Shown piece after piece: positions 1 to 11,504 of a stretch of 22,236 nucleotides of DNA (its first letter is position 1; each line of letters opens with the position of its first letter). The stretch spans positions 1-22,236 of the forward strand of contig NW_003113558.1 in NCBI RefSeq assembly GCF_000003605.2, read 5' to 3'. The translations under genes were made by a program, and so were the position numbers. The notes beneath the pieces were generated by a model. That model worked only from the letters and a program-made list of their open reading frames with translations. It was not told where the DNA came from and did not search any database. The DNA is from Saccoglossus kowalevskii (Eukaryota > Hemichordata > Enteropneusta > Harrimaniidae).

Positions 1-261
1 TCATGAATTGTGTTACCCTTGAATACGTCTAACTTACGGATGAATTATGTTACCCTTGAATACATCTAACTTGCTGATGAATTGTGTTACCCTCGACTAC
101 ATCTAACTTACTGATGAATTGTGTTACCCTTGACTACATCCAACTTACAGATGAATTCTGTTACCCTTGACTACATCTAACTTATAGATGAATTGTGTTA
201 CCCTTGAATACATCAAACTTACTGATGAATTGTGTTACCCTTGACTACATTCAACTTATAG

Positions 262-298
262 ATGAATTGTGTTACCCTTGACTACATCTAACTTATAG
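262..298 (+). repeat. Reference monomer (CT class, perfect consensus)
   Basis: This copy matches the consensus at all 37 positions and is the coordinate reference used here. Key bases: 8-12 GTGTT, 14-18 CCCTT, 19-24 GACTAC, 25-28 ATCT, 33-37 TATAG. Bases 21, 25, 28 and 35-37 carry most of the class-defining variation. The first nine codons from the ATG are open and are followed by TAA, but this tiny frame occurs in nearly every monomer and carries no sign of translation. Confidence 0.95.
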
Positions 299-301
299 AT
301 G
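285..301. other. Example of the monomer-junction inverted repeat
   Basis: CATCTA and TAGATG are perfect reverse complements separated by the 5-base loop ACTTA, and they straddle the junction between successive monomers. The full 6-bp stem forms at every T-class (TATAG) junction. K-class junctions (TACAG) keep 5 bp with a 7-base loop. X and G classes (CTG) keep the outer 4 bp. The dyad could be a bound DNA site, a cruciform seed, or an RNA hairpin if transcribed; the sequence does not distinguish these. Confidence 0.7.
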
Positions 302-1445
302 AATTGTGTTACCCTTGACTACATCTAACTTATAGATGAATTGTGTTACCCTTGAATACGTCTAACTTACTGGTGAATTGTGTTACCCTTGACTACATCT
401 AACTTATAGATGAATTGTGTTACCCTTGACTACATCTAACTTACAGATGAATTGTGTTACCCTTGACTACATCTAACTTACAGATGAATTGTGTTACCCT
501 TGAATACATCTAACTTACTGATGAATTGTGTTACCCTTGACTACATCTAACTTATAGATGAATTGTGTTACCCTTGAATACATCTAACTTACTGATGAAT
601 TGTGTTACCCTTGACTACATCTAACTTATAGATGAATTGTGTTACCCTTGAATACATCTAACTTATAGATGAATTGTGTTACCATTGAATACATCTAATT
701 TACTGATGAATTGTGTTACCCTTGACTACATCTAACTTATAGATGAATTGTGTTACCCTTGACTACATCTAACTTATAGATGAATTGTGTTACCCTTGAC
801 TACATCTAACTTATAGATGAATTGTGTTACCCTTGACTACATCTAACTTACAGATGAATTGTGTTACCCTTGAATACATCTAACTTACTGATGAATTGTG
901 TTACCCTTGACTACATCTAACTTATAGATGAATTGTGTTACCCTTGAATACATCTAACTTACTGATGAATTGTGTTACCCTTGACTACATCTAACTTATA
1001 GATGAATTGTGTTACCCTAGACTACATCTAACTTATAAATGAATTGTGTTACCCTTGAATACATCTAACTTGCTGATGAATTGTGTTACCCTTGACTACA
1101 TCTAACTTATAGATGAATTGTGTTACCCTTGACTACATCTAACTTACAGATGAATTGTGTTACCCTTGACTACATCTAACTTACAGATGAATTGTGTTAC
1201 CCTTGAATACATCTAACTTACTGATGAATTGTGTTACCCTTGACTACATCTAACTTATAGATGAATTGTGTTACCCTTGAATACATCTAACTTATAGATG
1301 AATTGTGTTACCCTTGAATACATCTAACTTACTGATGAATTGTGTTACCCTTGACTACATCTAACTTATAGATGAATTGTGTTACCCTTGACTACATCTA
1401 ACTTATAGATGAATTGTGTTACCCTTGACTACATCTAACTTACTA

Positions 1446-1556
1446 ATGAATTGGGCTACCTTTGACTAAATTCAACTTACGGATGAAATATGTTACCGTT
1501 GAATACGTCTAACTTACAGGTGAATTGTTTTACCTTTGACTACATCTATCTTACAG
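1446..1556. repeat. D block 1 (diverged three-monomer anchor)
   Basis: Monomer 1 has ATTGGGCTACCTTTG and GACTAAATTC; monomer 2 has GAAATATG and TTACCGTTG with ACGTC; monomer 3 starts GTGAATTGTTTTACC. This set of changes is inherited as one 111-bp unit at all 14 sites. D1 has the TATCTTACAG form in monomer 3 and leads into subtype I. The preceding monomer is CY with normal CCCTTG. Confidence 0.9.
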
Positions 1557-2555
1557 ATGAATTGTGTTACCCTTGAATACGTCTAACTTACGGATGAATT
1601 ATGTTACCCTTGAATACATCTAACTTGCTGATGAATTGTGTTACCCTCGACTACATCTAACTTACTGATGAATTGTGTTACCCTTGACTACATCCAACTT
1701 ACAGATGAATTCTGTTACCCTTTACTACATCTAACTTATAGATGAATTGTGTTACCCTTGAATACATCAAACTTACTGATGAATTGTGTTACCCTTGACT
1801 ACATTCAACTTATAGATGAATTGTGTTACCCTTGACTACATCTAACTTATAGATGAATTGTGTTACCCTTGACTACATCTAACTTATAGATGAATTGTGT
1901 TACCCTTGAATACGTCTAACTTACTGATGAATTGTGTTACCCTTGACTACATCTAACTTATAGATGAATTGTGTTACCCTTGACTACATCTAACTTACAG
2001 ATGAATTGTGTTACCCTTGACTACATCTAACTTACAGATGAATTGTGTTACCCTTGAATACATCTAACTTCCTGATGAATTGTGTTACCCTTGACTACAT
2101 CTAACTTATAGATGAATTGTGTTACCCTTGAATACATCTAACTTACTGATGAATTGTGTTACCCTTGACTACATCTAACTTATATATGAATTGTGTTACC
2201 CTTGACTACATCTAACTTATAGATGACTTGTGTTACCCTTGACTACATCTAACTTATAGATGAATTGTGTTACCCTTGAATACATCTAACTTGCTGATGA
2301 ATTGTGTTACCCTTGACTACATCTAACTTATAGATGAATTGTGTTACCCTTGAATACATCTAACTTACTGATGAATTGTGTTACCCTTGACTACATCTAA
2401 CTTATAGATGAATTGTGTTACCCTTGACTACATCTAACTTATAGATGAATTGTGTTACCCTTGACTACATCTAACTTATAGATGAATTGTGTTACCCTTG
2501 AATACATCTAACTTACTGATGAATTGTGTTACCCTTGACTACATCTAACTTATAG

Positions 2556-2624
2556 ATGATGTGTTACCCTGACTACATCTAACTGATAGATGAATGGTTA
2601 CCCTTGACTACATCTAACTTATAG
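2556..2624. other. Two adjacent shortened monomers
   Basis: The monomer at 2556 is 34 bp (GATGATGTG, CCCTGAC, then AACTGATAG) and the next at 2590 is 35 bp (GAATGGTTACC). Together they shift the register by 5 bp, the only net shift between D1 and D2. They are either a small decayed patch or a sequencing or consensus error. Confidence 0.85.
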
Positions 2625-3290
2625 ATGAATTGTGTTACCCTTGACTACATCTAACTTATAGATGAATTGTGTTACCCTTGAATACATCTAACTTGCTGAT
2701 GAATTGTGTTACCCTTGACTACATCTAACTTATAGATGAATTGTGTTACCCTTGAATACATCTAACTTACTGATGAATTGTGTTACCCTTGACTACATCT
2801 AACTTATAGATGAATTGTGTTACCCTTGAATACATCTAACTTATAGATGAATTGTGTTACCCTTGAATACATCTAATTTACTGATGAATTGTGTTACCCT
2901 TGACTACATCTAACTTATAGATGAATTGTGTTACCCTTGACTACATCTAACTTATAGATGAATTGTGTTACCCTTGACTACATCTAACTTATAGATGAAT
3001 TGTGTTACCCTTGACTACATCTAACTTACAGATGAATTGTGTTACCCTTGAATACATCTAACTTACTGATGAATTGTGTTACCCTTGACTACATCTAACT
3101 TATAGATGAATTGTGTTACCCTTGAATACATCTAACTTACTGATGAATTGTGTTACCCTTGACTACATCTAACTTATAGATGAATTGTGTTACCCTTGAC
3201 TACATCTAACTTATAAATGAATTGTGTTACCCTTGAATACATCTAACTTATAGATGAATTGTGTTACCCTTGACTACATCTAACTTACTA

Positions 3291-3401
3291 ATGAATTGGG
3301 CTACCTTTGACTAAATTCAACTTACGGATGAAATATGTTACCGTTGAATACGTCTAACTTACAGGTGAATTGTTTTACCTTTGACTACATCTATCTTACA
3401 G
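3291..3401. repeat. D block 2
   Basis: Same diverged trio as D1, with the TATCTTACAG form in the third monomer; leads into subtype I segment c. Confidence 0.9.
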
Positions 3402-4400
3402 ATGAATTGTGTTACCCTTGAATACGTCTAACTTACGGATGAATTATGTTACCCTTGAATACATCTAACTTGCTGATGAATTGTGTTACCCTCGACTACA
3501 TCTAACTTACTGATGAATTGTGTTACCCTTGACTACATCCAACTTACAGATGAATTCTGTTACCCTTGACTACATCTAACTTATAGATGAATTGTGTTAC
3601 CCTTGAATACATCAAACTTACTGATGAATTGTGTTACCCTTGACTACATTCAACTTATAGATGAATTGTGTTACCCTTGACTACATCTAACTTATAGATG
3701 AATTGTGTTACCCTTGACTACATCTAACTTATAGATGAATTGTGTTACCCTTGAATACGTCTAACTTACTGATGAATTGTGTTACCCTTGACTACATCTA
3801 ACTTATAGATGAATTGTGTTACCCTTGACTACATCTAACTTACAGATGAATTGTGTTACCCTTGACTACATCTAACTTACAGATGAATTGTGTTACCCTT
3901 GAATACATCTAACTTACTGATGAATTGTGTTACCCTTGACTACATCTAACTTATAGATGAATTGTGTTACCCTTGAATACATCTAACTTACTGATGAATT
4001 GTGTTACCCTTGACTACATCTAACTTATAGATGAATTGTGTTACCCTTGACTACATCTAACTTATAGATGAATTGTGTTACCCTTGAATACATCTAACTT
4101 GCTGATGAATTGTGTTACCCTTGACTACATCTAACTTATAGATGAATTGTGTTACCCTTGACTACATCTAACTTACAGATGAATTGTGTTACCCTTGACT
4201 ACATCTAACATATAGATGAATTGTGTTACCCTTGAATACATCTAACTTATAGATGAATTGTGTTACCCTTGACTACATCTAACTTACTAATGAATTGGGC
4301 TACCTTTGACTAAATTCAACTTACGGATGAAATATGTTACCGTTGAATACGTCTAACTTACAGGTGAATTGTTTTACCTTTGACTACATCTAACTTACAG
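3402..4400. repeat. Higher-order segment c (subtype I, 27 monomers)
   Basis: Exactly 999 bp. Order: five-monomer leader with ATTCTG, CATCAAAC-X, CATTCAAC-T, CT, CT, AgX, CT, CK, CK, AX, CT, AX, CT, CT, AG, CT, CK, a CTAACATATAG monomer (near 4200), AT, CY, D3. The ACATATAG marker occurs only here, in j (near 15530) and near 21930 in n. In each case it lies four monomers upstream of a D block leading into a subtype III leader. This is one of the shortest complete segments and a good reference for the basic order. Confidence 0.86.
4290..4400. repeat. D block 3
   Basis: Third monomer has the ordinary AACTTACAG form. The block is preceded by the ACATATAG-AT-CY trio and followed by the TATGG leader of subtype III segment d. 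Confidence 0.9.
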
Positions 4401-4511
4401 ATGAATTGTGTTACCCTTGAATACGTCTAACTTATGGATGAATTATGTTACCCTTGAATACATCTAACTTGCTGATGAATTGTGTTACCCTCGACTACAT
4501 CTAACTTATAG

Positions 4512-5138
4512 ATGAATTATGTTACACTTGACTACATCTAACTTACAGATGAATTGTGTTACCCTCGACTACATCTAACTTACAGATGAATTGTGTTACC
4601 CTTGACTACGTCTAACTTACAGATGAATTGTGTTACCCTTGACTACGTCTAACTTACAGATGAATTGTGTTACCCTTGACTACGTCTAACCTACAGATGA
4701 ATTGTGTTACCCTTGACTACGTCTAACCTACAGATGAATTGTGTTACCCTTGCCTACATCTAACTTACAGATGAATTGTGTTACCCTTGAATACGTTTAA
4801 CTTACAGATAAATTGTGCTACCTTTGAATATGTCCAACTTACAGACGAATTGTGTTACACTTGACTACTTCTAACTTACAGATGAATTGTGTTACCCTTG
4901 ACTACGTCTAACTTACAGATGAATTGGGCTACCCTTGAATACGTCCAACTTACAGACGAATTGTTTTTCATTTGACTACATCTAACTTACTGCTGAATTT
5001 GGCTACCCTTGAATACGTTCAACTTACAGACGAATTGTGTTACCCTTGACTACATCTAACTTACTGCTGAATTGGGCTACCCTTGAATACGTCCAACTTA
5101 CAGACGAATTGTGTACCCTGACTACATCTAACTTGCTG
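4512..5138. repeat. Q tract, copy in segment d (diverged CpG-bearing monomers)
   Basis: 17 monomers with changes rare elsewhere: TTACACTTG, CTCGAC, several ACGTC-K monomers, two CTAACCTACAG, TTGCCTAC, ACGTTTAAC, GATAAATTGTGC, AATATGTCC, GACGAATTG, TTTTTCATTTG, GCTGAATT and TTGGGCTACC. They lie in fixed order. The last monomer has lost 2 bp (GTGTACCCTGAC). The tract looks like an older or separately evolving part of the satellite that homogenisation has touched less, while remaining in register at 37 bp. Confidence 0.82.
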
Positions 5139-5471
5139 ATGAATTGTGTTACCCTTGACTACATCTAACTTATAGATGAATTGTGTTACCCTTGACTACA
5201 TCTAACTTATAGATGAATTGTGTTACCCTTGACTACATCTAACTTATAGATGAATTGTGTTACCCTTGAATACATCTAACTTATAGATGAATTGTGTTAC
5301 CCTTGACTACATCTAACTTATAGATGAATTGTGTTACCCTTGAATACATCTAACTTGCTGATGAATTGTGTTACCCTTGACTACATCTAACTTATAGATG
5401 AATTGTGTTACCCTTGACTACATCTAACTTACAGATGAATTGTGTTACCCTTGACTACATCTAACTTATAG

Positions 5472-5693
5472 ATGAATTGTGTTATCCTTGACTACATCCA
5501 ACTCACAGATGAATTGTGTTATCCTTGACTACATCTAACTTACTGATGAATTGGGTTACCCTTGAATACGTCTAACTTACAGATGAATTGTGTTACCCTT
5601 GAATACGTCCAACTTACAGACGAATTGTGTTACCCTTGACTACATCTAACTTACAGATGAATTGTGTTATCCTTGACTACATCTAACTTATAG
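5472..5693. repeat. S cassette copy 1 (six monomers)
   Basis: Monomers in order: GTTATCC with CATCCAACTCACAG; GTTATCC with TACTG; ATTGGGTTACCC with ACGTC-K; GAATACGTCCAAC followed by GACG; an ACGAATTG monomer of CK type; GTTATCC-CT. The fourth and fifth monomers carry the CGTC/GACG pair discussed under findings. Confidence 0.86.
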
Positions 5694-6803
5694 ATGAATT
5701 GTGTTACCCTTGACTACATCTAACTTATAGATGAATTGTGTTACCCTTGACTACATCTAACTTATAGATGAATTGTGTTACCCTTGACTACATCTAACTT
5801 ACAGATGAATTGTGTTACCCTTGACTACATCTAACTTATAGATGAATTGTGTTACCCTTGAATACATCTAACTTACTGATGAATTATGTTACCCTTGACT
5901 ACATTCAACTTATAGATGAATTGTGTTACCCTTGACTACATCTAACTTATAGATGAATTGTGTTACCCTTGACTACATCTAACTTATAGATGAATTGTGT
6001 TACCCTTGAATACATCTAACTTACAGATGAATTGTGTTACCCTTGAATACATCTAACTTACTGATGAATTGTGTTACCCTTGACTACATCTAACTTATAG
6101 ATGAATTGTGTTACCCTTGAATACATCTAACTTACTGATGAATTGTGTTACCCTTGACTACATCTAACTTATAGATGAATTGTGTTACCCTTGAATACAT
6201 CTAACTTACTGATGAATTGTGTTACCCTTGACTACATCTAACTTATAGATGAATTGTGTTTCCCTTGACTACATCTAACTTGCTGATGAATTGTGTTACC
6301 CTTGACTACATCTAACTTATAGATGAATTGTGTTACCCTTGACTACATCTAACTTACAGATGAATTGTGTTACCCTTGACTACATCTAACTTATAGATGA
6401 ATTGTGTTACCCTTGACTACATCTAACTTATAGATGAATTGTGTTACCCTTGAATACATCTAACTTACTGATGAATTGTGTTACCCTTGACTACATTCAA
6501 CTTATAGATGAATTGTGTTACCCTTGACTACATCTAACTTATAGATGAATTGTGTTACCCTTGACTACATCTAACTTATAGATGAATTGTGTTACCCTTG
6601 AATACGTCTAACTTACTGATGAATTGTGTTACCCTTGACTACATCTAACTTATAGATGAATTGTGTTACCCTTGACTACATCTAACTTATAGATGAATTG
6701 TGTTACCCTTGACTACATCTAACTTATAGATGAATTGTGTTACCCTTGACTACATCTAACTTACAGATGAATTGTGTTACCCTTGACTACATCTAAATTA
6801 TAG

Positions 6804-7025
6804 ATGAATTGTGTTATCCTTGACTACATCCAACTCACAGATGAATTGTGTTATCCTTGACTACATCTAACTTACTGATGAATTGGGTTACCCTTGAATA
6901 CGTCTAACTTACAGATGAATTGTGTTACCCTTGAATACGTCCAACTTACAGACGAATTGTGTTACCCTTGACTACATCTAACTTACAGATGAATTGTGTT
7001 ATCCTTGACTACATCTAACTTATAG
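6804..7025. repeat. S cassette copy 2
   Basis: Same six monomers as copy 1, 36 monomers (1,332 bp) downstream, in segment d. The preceding monomer has the private ATCTAAATTATAG (near 6790). Confidence 0.86.
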
Positions 7026-7730
7026 ATGAATTGTGTTACCCTTGACTACATCTAACTTATAGATGAATTGTGTTACCCTTGACTACATCTAACTTATAGA
7101 TGAATTGTGTATACCCTTGACTACATCTAACTTACAGATGAATTGTGTTACCCTTGACTACATCTAACTTACAGATGAATTGTGTTACCCTTTGAATACA
7201 TCTAACTTACTGATGAATTGTGTTACCCTTGACTACATCTAACTTACAGATGAATTGTGTTACCCTTGAATACATCTAACTTATAGATGAATTGTGTTAC
7301 CCTTGAATACATCTAACTTACTGATGAATTGTGTTACCCTTGACTACATCTAACTTATAGATGAACTGTGTTACCCTTGACTACATCTAACTTATAGATG
7401 AATTGTGTTACCCTTGAATACATCTAACTTGCTGATGAATTGTGTTACCCTTGACTACATCTAACTTATAGATGAATTGTGTTACCCTTGAATACATCTA
7501 ACTTACTGATGAATTGTGTTACCCTTGACTACATCTAACTTATAGATGAATTGTGTTACCCTTGAATACATCTAACTTATAGATGAATTGTGTTACCCTT
7601 GAATACATCTAACTTACTGATGAATTGTGTTACCCTTGACTACATCTAACTTATAGATGAATTGTGTTACCCTTGACTACATCTAACTTATAGATGAATT
7701 GTGTTATCCTTGACTACATCTAACTTACTA

Positions 7731-7841
7731 ATGAATTGGGCTACCTTTGACTAAATTCAACTTACGGATGAAATATGTTACCGTTGAATACGTCTAACTT
7801 ACAGGTGAATTGTTTTACCTTTGACTACATCTAACTTACAG
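7731..7841. repeat. D block 4
   Basis: Ordinary AACTTACAG form. The monomer before it has GTTATCC, and the leader after it belongs to subtype II (segment e). Confidence 0.9.
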
Positions 7842-8803
7842 ATGAATTGTGTTACCCTTGAATACGTCTAACTTACGGATGAATTATGTTACCCTTGAAT
7901 ACATCTAACTTGCTGATGAATTGTGTTACCCTCGACTACATCTAACTTACTGATGAATTGTGCTACCCTTGACTACATCCAACTTACAGATGAATTGTGT
8001 TACCCTTGACTACATCTAACTTATAGATGAATTGTGTTACCCTTGAATACATCTAACTTACTGATGAATTGTGTTACCCTTGACTACATCTAACTTACTG
8101 ATGAATTGTGTTACCCTTGACTACATCTAACTTATAGATGAATTGTGTTACCCTTGACTACATCTAACTTACAGATGAATTGTGTTACCCTTGACTACAT
8201 CTAACTTACAGATGAATTGTGTTACCCTTGAATACATCTAACTTACTGATGAATTGTGTTACCCTTGACTACATCTAACTTATAGATGAATTGTGTTACC
8301 TTTGAATACATCTAACTTACTGATGAATTGTGTTACCCTTGACTACATCTAACTTATAGATGAATTGTGTTACCCTTGACTACATCTAACTTATAGATGA
8401 ATTGTGTTACCCTTGAATACATCTAACTTGCTGATGAATTGTGTTACCCTTGACTACATCTAACTTATAGATGAATTGTGTTACCCTTGACTACATCTAA
8501 CTTACAGATGAATTGTGTTACCCTTGACTACATCTTACTTACAGATGAATTGTGTTACCCTTGAATACATCTAACTTACTGATGAATTGTGTTACCCTTG
8601 ACTACATCTAACTTATATATGAATTGTGTTACCCTTGAATACATATAACTTATAGATGAATTGTGTTACCCTTGACTACATCTAACTTACTAATGAATTG
8701 GGCTACCTTTGACTAAATTCAACTTACGGATGAAATATGTTACCGTTGAATACGTCTAACTTACAGGTGAATTGTTTTACCTTTGACTACATCTATCTTA
8801 CAG
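7842..8803. repeat. Higher-order segment e (subtype II, 26 monomers)
   Basis: 962 bp. Order: leader with TGCTACCC in its fourth monomer (the subtype II marker), a fifth monomer with ATTGTG rather than ATTCTG, then AX, CX, CT, CK, CK, AX, CT, AX, CT, CT, AG, CT, CK, CK with CATCTTACTT near 8530, AX, a TATATATG monomer near 8615, AT (ATATAAC), CY, D5. Segment l has the same 26 monomer classes in the same order, which makes the pair the clearest case of a defined higher-order unit in the window. D5 carries TATCTTACAG and leads into subtype I segment f. Confidence 0.87.
8693..8803. repeat. D block 5
   Basis: TATCTTACAG form; leads into subtype I segment f. It is preceded by AT (ATATAAC) and a normal CY monomer. 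Confidence 0.9.
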
Positions 8804-9247
8804 ATGAATTGTGTTACCCTTGAATACGTCTAACTTACGGATGAATTATGTTACCCTTGAATACATCTAACTTGCTGATGAATTGTGTTACCCTCGACTA
8901 CATCTAACTTACTGATGAATTGTGTTACCCTTGACTACATCCAACTTACAGATGAATTCTGTTACCCTTTACTACATCTAACTTATAGATGAATTGTGTT
9001 ACCCTTGAATACATCAAACTTACTGATGAATTGTGTTACCCTTGACTACATTCAACTTATAGATGAATTGTGTTACCCTTGACTACATCTAACTTATAGA
9101 TGAATTGTGTTACCCTTGACTACATCTAACTTATAGATGAATTGTGTTACCCTTGAATACGTCTAACTTACTGATGAATTGTGTTACCCTTGACTACATC
9201 TAACTTATAGATGAATTGTGTTACCCTTGACTACATCTAACTTATAG

Positions 9248-9432
9248 ATGAATTATGTTACACTTGACTACATCTAACTTACAGATGAATTGTGTTACCC
9301 TCGACTACATCTAACTTACAGATGAATTGTGTTACCCTTGACTACGTCTAACTTACAGATGAATTGTGTTACCCTTGACTACGTCTAACTTACAGATGAA
9401 TTGTGTTACCCTTGACTACGTCTAACCTACAG
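9248..9432. repeat. Q tract, partial copy in segment f (five monomers)
   Basis: It matches the first monomers of Q (TTACACTTG, CTCGAC, ACGTC-K twice, CTAACCTACAG) at an offset of exactly 128 monomers (4,736 bp) from the copy in d, then returns abruptly to CT monomers. Both ends are therefore recombination joints inside monomer register. Confidence 0.82.
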
Positions 9433-11504
9433 ATGAATTGTGTTACCCTTGACTACATCTAACTTATAGATGAATTGTGTTACCCTTGACTACATCTAAC
9501 TTATAGATGACTTGTGTTACCCTTGACTACATCTAACTTACTGATGAATTGGGTTACCCTTGAATACGTCTAACTTACAGATGAATTGTGTTACCCTTGA
9601 ATACATCTAACTTATAGATGAATTGTGTTACCCTTGAATACATCAAACTTACAGATGAATTGTGTTACCCTTGACTACATCTAACTTATAGATGAATTGT
9701 GTTACCCTTGAATACATCTAACTTACTGATGAATTATGTTACCCTTGACTACATTCAACTTATAGATGAATTGTGTTACCCTTGACTACATCTAACTTAT
9801 AGATGAATTGTGTTACCCTTGACTACATCTAACTTATAGATGAATTGTGTTACCCTTGAATACGTCTAACTTACTGGTGAATTGTGTTACCATTGACTAC
9901 ATCTAACTTATAGATGAATTGTGTTACCCTTGACTACATCTAACTTACAGATGAATTGTGTTACCCTTGACTACATCTAACTTACAGATGAATTGTGTTA
10001 CCCTTGAATACATCTAACTTACTGATGAATTGTGTTACCCTTGACTACATCTAACTTATAGATGAATTGTGTTACCCTTGAATACATCTAACTTACTGAT
10101 GAATTGTGTTACCCTTGACTACATCTAACTTATAGATGAATTGTGTTACCCTTGACTACATCTAACTTATAGATGAATTGTGTTACCCTTGAATACATCT
10201 AACTTGCTGATGAATTGTGTTACCCTTGACTACATCTAACTTATAGATGAATTGTGTTACCCTTGAATACATCTAACTTACTGATGAATTGTGTTACCCT
10301 TGACTACATCTAACTTATAGATGAATTGTGTTACCCTTGAATACATCTAACTTATAGATGAATTGTGTTACCATTGAATACATCTAATTTACTGATGAAT
10401 TGTGTTACCCTTGACTACATCTAACTTATAGATGAATTGTGTTACCCTTGACTACATCTAACTTATAGATGAATTGTGTTACCCTTGACTACATCTAACT
10501 TATAGATGAATTGTGTTACCCTTGACTACATCTAACTTACAGATGAATTGTGTTACCCTTGAATACATCTAACTTACTGATGAATTGTGTTACCCTTGAC
10601 TACATCTAACTTATAGATGAATTGTGTTACCCTTGAATACATCTAACTTACTGATGAATTGTGTTACCCTTGACTACATCTAACTTATAGATGAATTGTG
10701 TTACCCTAGACTACATCTAACTTATAAATGAATTGTGTTACCCTTGAATACATCTAACTTGCTGATGAATTGTGTTACCCTTGACTACATCTAACTTATA
10801 GATGAATTGTGTTACCCTTGACTACATCTAACTTACAGATGAATTGTGTTACCCTTGACTACATCTAACTTACAGATGAATTGTGTTACCCTTGAATACA
10901 TCTAACTTACTGATGAATTGTGTTACCCTTGACTACATCTAACTTATAGATGAATTGTGTTACCCTTGAATACATCTAACTTATAGATGAATTGTGTTAC
11001 CCTTGAATACATCTAACTTATAGATGAATTGTGTTACCCTTGAATACATCTAACTTACTGATGAATTGTGTTACCCTTGACTACATCTAACTTATAGATG
11101 AATTGTGTTACCCTTGACTACATCTAACTTATAGATGAATTGTGTTACCCTTGAATACATCTAACTTGCTGATGAATTGTGTTACCCTTGACTACATCTA
11201 ACTTATAGATGAATTGTGTTACCCTTGACTACATCTAACTTACAGATGAATTGTGTTACCCTTGACTACATCTAACTTACAGATGAATTGTGTTACCCTT
11301 GAATACATCTAACTTATAGATGAATTGTGTTACCCTTGAATACATCTAACTTATAGATGAATTGTGTTACCCTTGAATACATCTAACTTACTGATGAATT
11401 GTGTTACCCTTGACTACATCTAACTTATAGATGAATTGTGTTACCCTTGACTACATCTAACTTATAGATGAATTGTGTTATCCTTGACTACATCTAACTT
11501 ACTA

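Larger units (their letters stand above)
1..1556. repeat. Higher-order segment a (subtype I, left-truncated)
   Basis: 42 monomers counting the first from base 3. The order is a five-monomer leader (ACGTC/TACGG; ATTATG/TGCTG; CTCGAC; CATCC; ATTCTG), then CATCAAAC-X, CATTCAAC-T, CT, CT, AgX with TACTGG at 369, CT, CK, CK, AX, CT, AX, CT, AT, a CCATTG/ATCTAATTT monomer at 667-703, CT x3, CK, AX, CT, AX, CT, a CCCTAGAC/ATAAATG monomer near 1000-1036, AG, CT, CK, CK, AX, CT, AT, AX, CT, CT, CY, D1. The private markers at 681 and 1015 recur in segment f at 10370 and 10704, both at an offset of 9,689 bp, so most of this segment is a paralogue of part of f. The two bases TC before the first ATG do not match the usual AG. 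Confidence 0.85.
1557..3401. repeat. Higher-order segment b (subtype I, 50 monomers less 5 bp)
   Basis: It starts with the five-monomer leader, whose fifth monomer has ATTCTG and CCCTTTACTAC; the latter marker is shared only with segment f (8950-8980). Then follow CATCAAAC-X, CATTCAAC-T, CT, CT, AgX, CT, CK, CK, AX (with TTCCTG near 2070), CT, AX, a TATATATG monomer, a GATGACTTG monomer near 2225, and a long run of CT/AX/AG. Two adjacent monomers at 2556-2624 have lost 3 and 2 bp. A second ATCTAATTT monomer near 2870 resembles the marker of segments a and f. It ends AT, CY, D2. D2 has TATCTTACAG, as expected before a subtype I leader. Confidence 0.83.
4401..7841. repeat. Higher-order segment d (subtype III, 93 monomers, longest)
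   Basis: 3,441 bp, exactly 93 x 37. The leader has TATGG instead of TACGG at 4431-4440. It is followed by the diverged Q tract (4512-5138), a CT/AG/CK stretch, S cassette copy 1 (5472-5693), about 30 ordinary monomers, S copy 2 (6804-7025), and then ordinary monomers to a TATCC-CY pair and D4. The two S copies are 1,332 bp (36 monomers) apart, and the sequence between them looks like one duplicated block. Single indels near 5111-5121 (-2), 7111 (+1) and 7191 (+1) cancel. The length suggests that several basic segments fused by losing their internal D blocks, or that a D-less block expanded. Confidence 0.82.

Noticed and set aside
262-291. Short reading frame ATG plus eight codons then TAA in nearly every monomer
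   Set aside because: It is a by-product of the monomer sequence, is only nine codons long, shows no third-position pattern of variation and has no ribosome-binding context. All other phases of both strands are closed by stops at fixed monomer positions.
278-302. Bacterial sigma-70-like promoter: TTGACT followed by TTATAG in each monomer
   Set aside because: The two elements are only about 10 bp apart, far from the usual 16-18 bp, and they repeat hundreds of times with no gene downstream.
4956-4990. TTTTTCATTTG in the Q tract as a terminator or polyadenylation-like site
   Set aside because: It is a local variant of TGTGTTACCCTTG shared with the copy at about 16287, has no adjacent gene or GC-rich stem, and is explained by monomer divergence.
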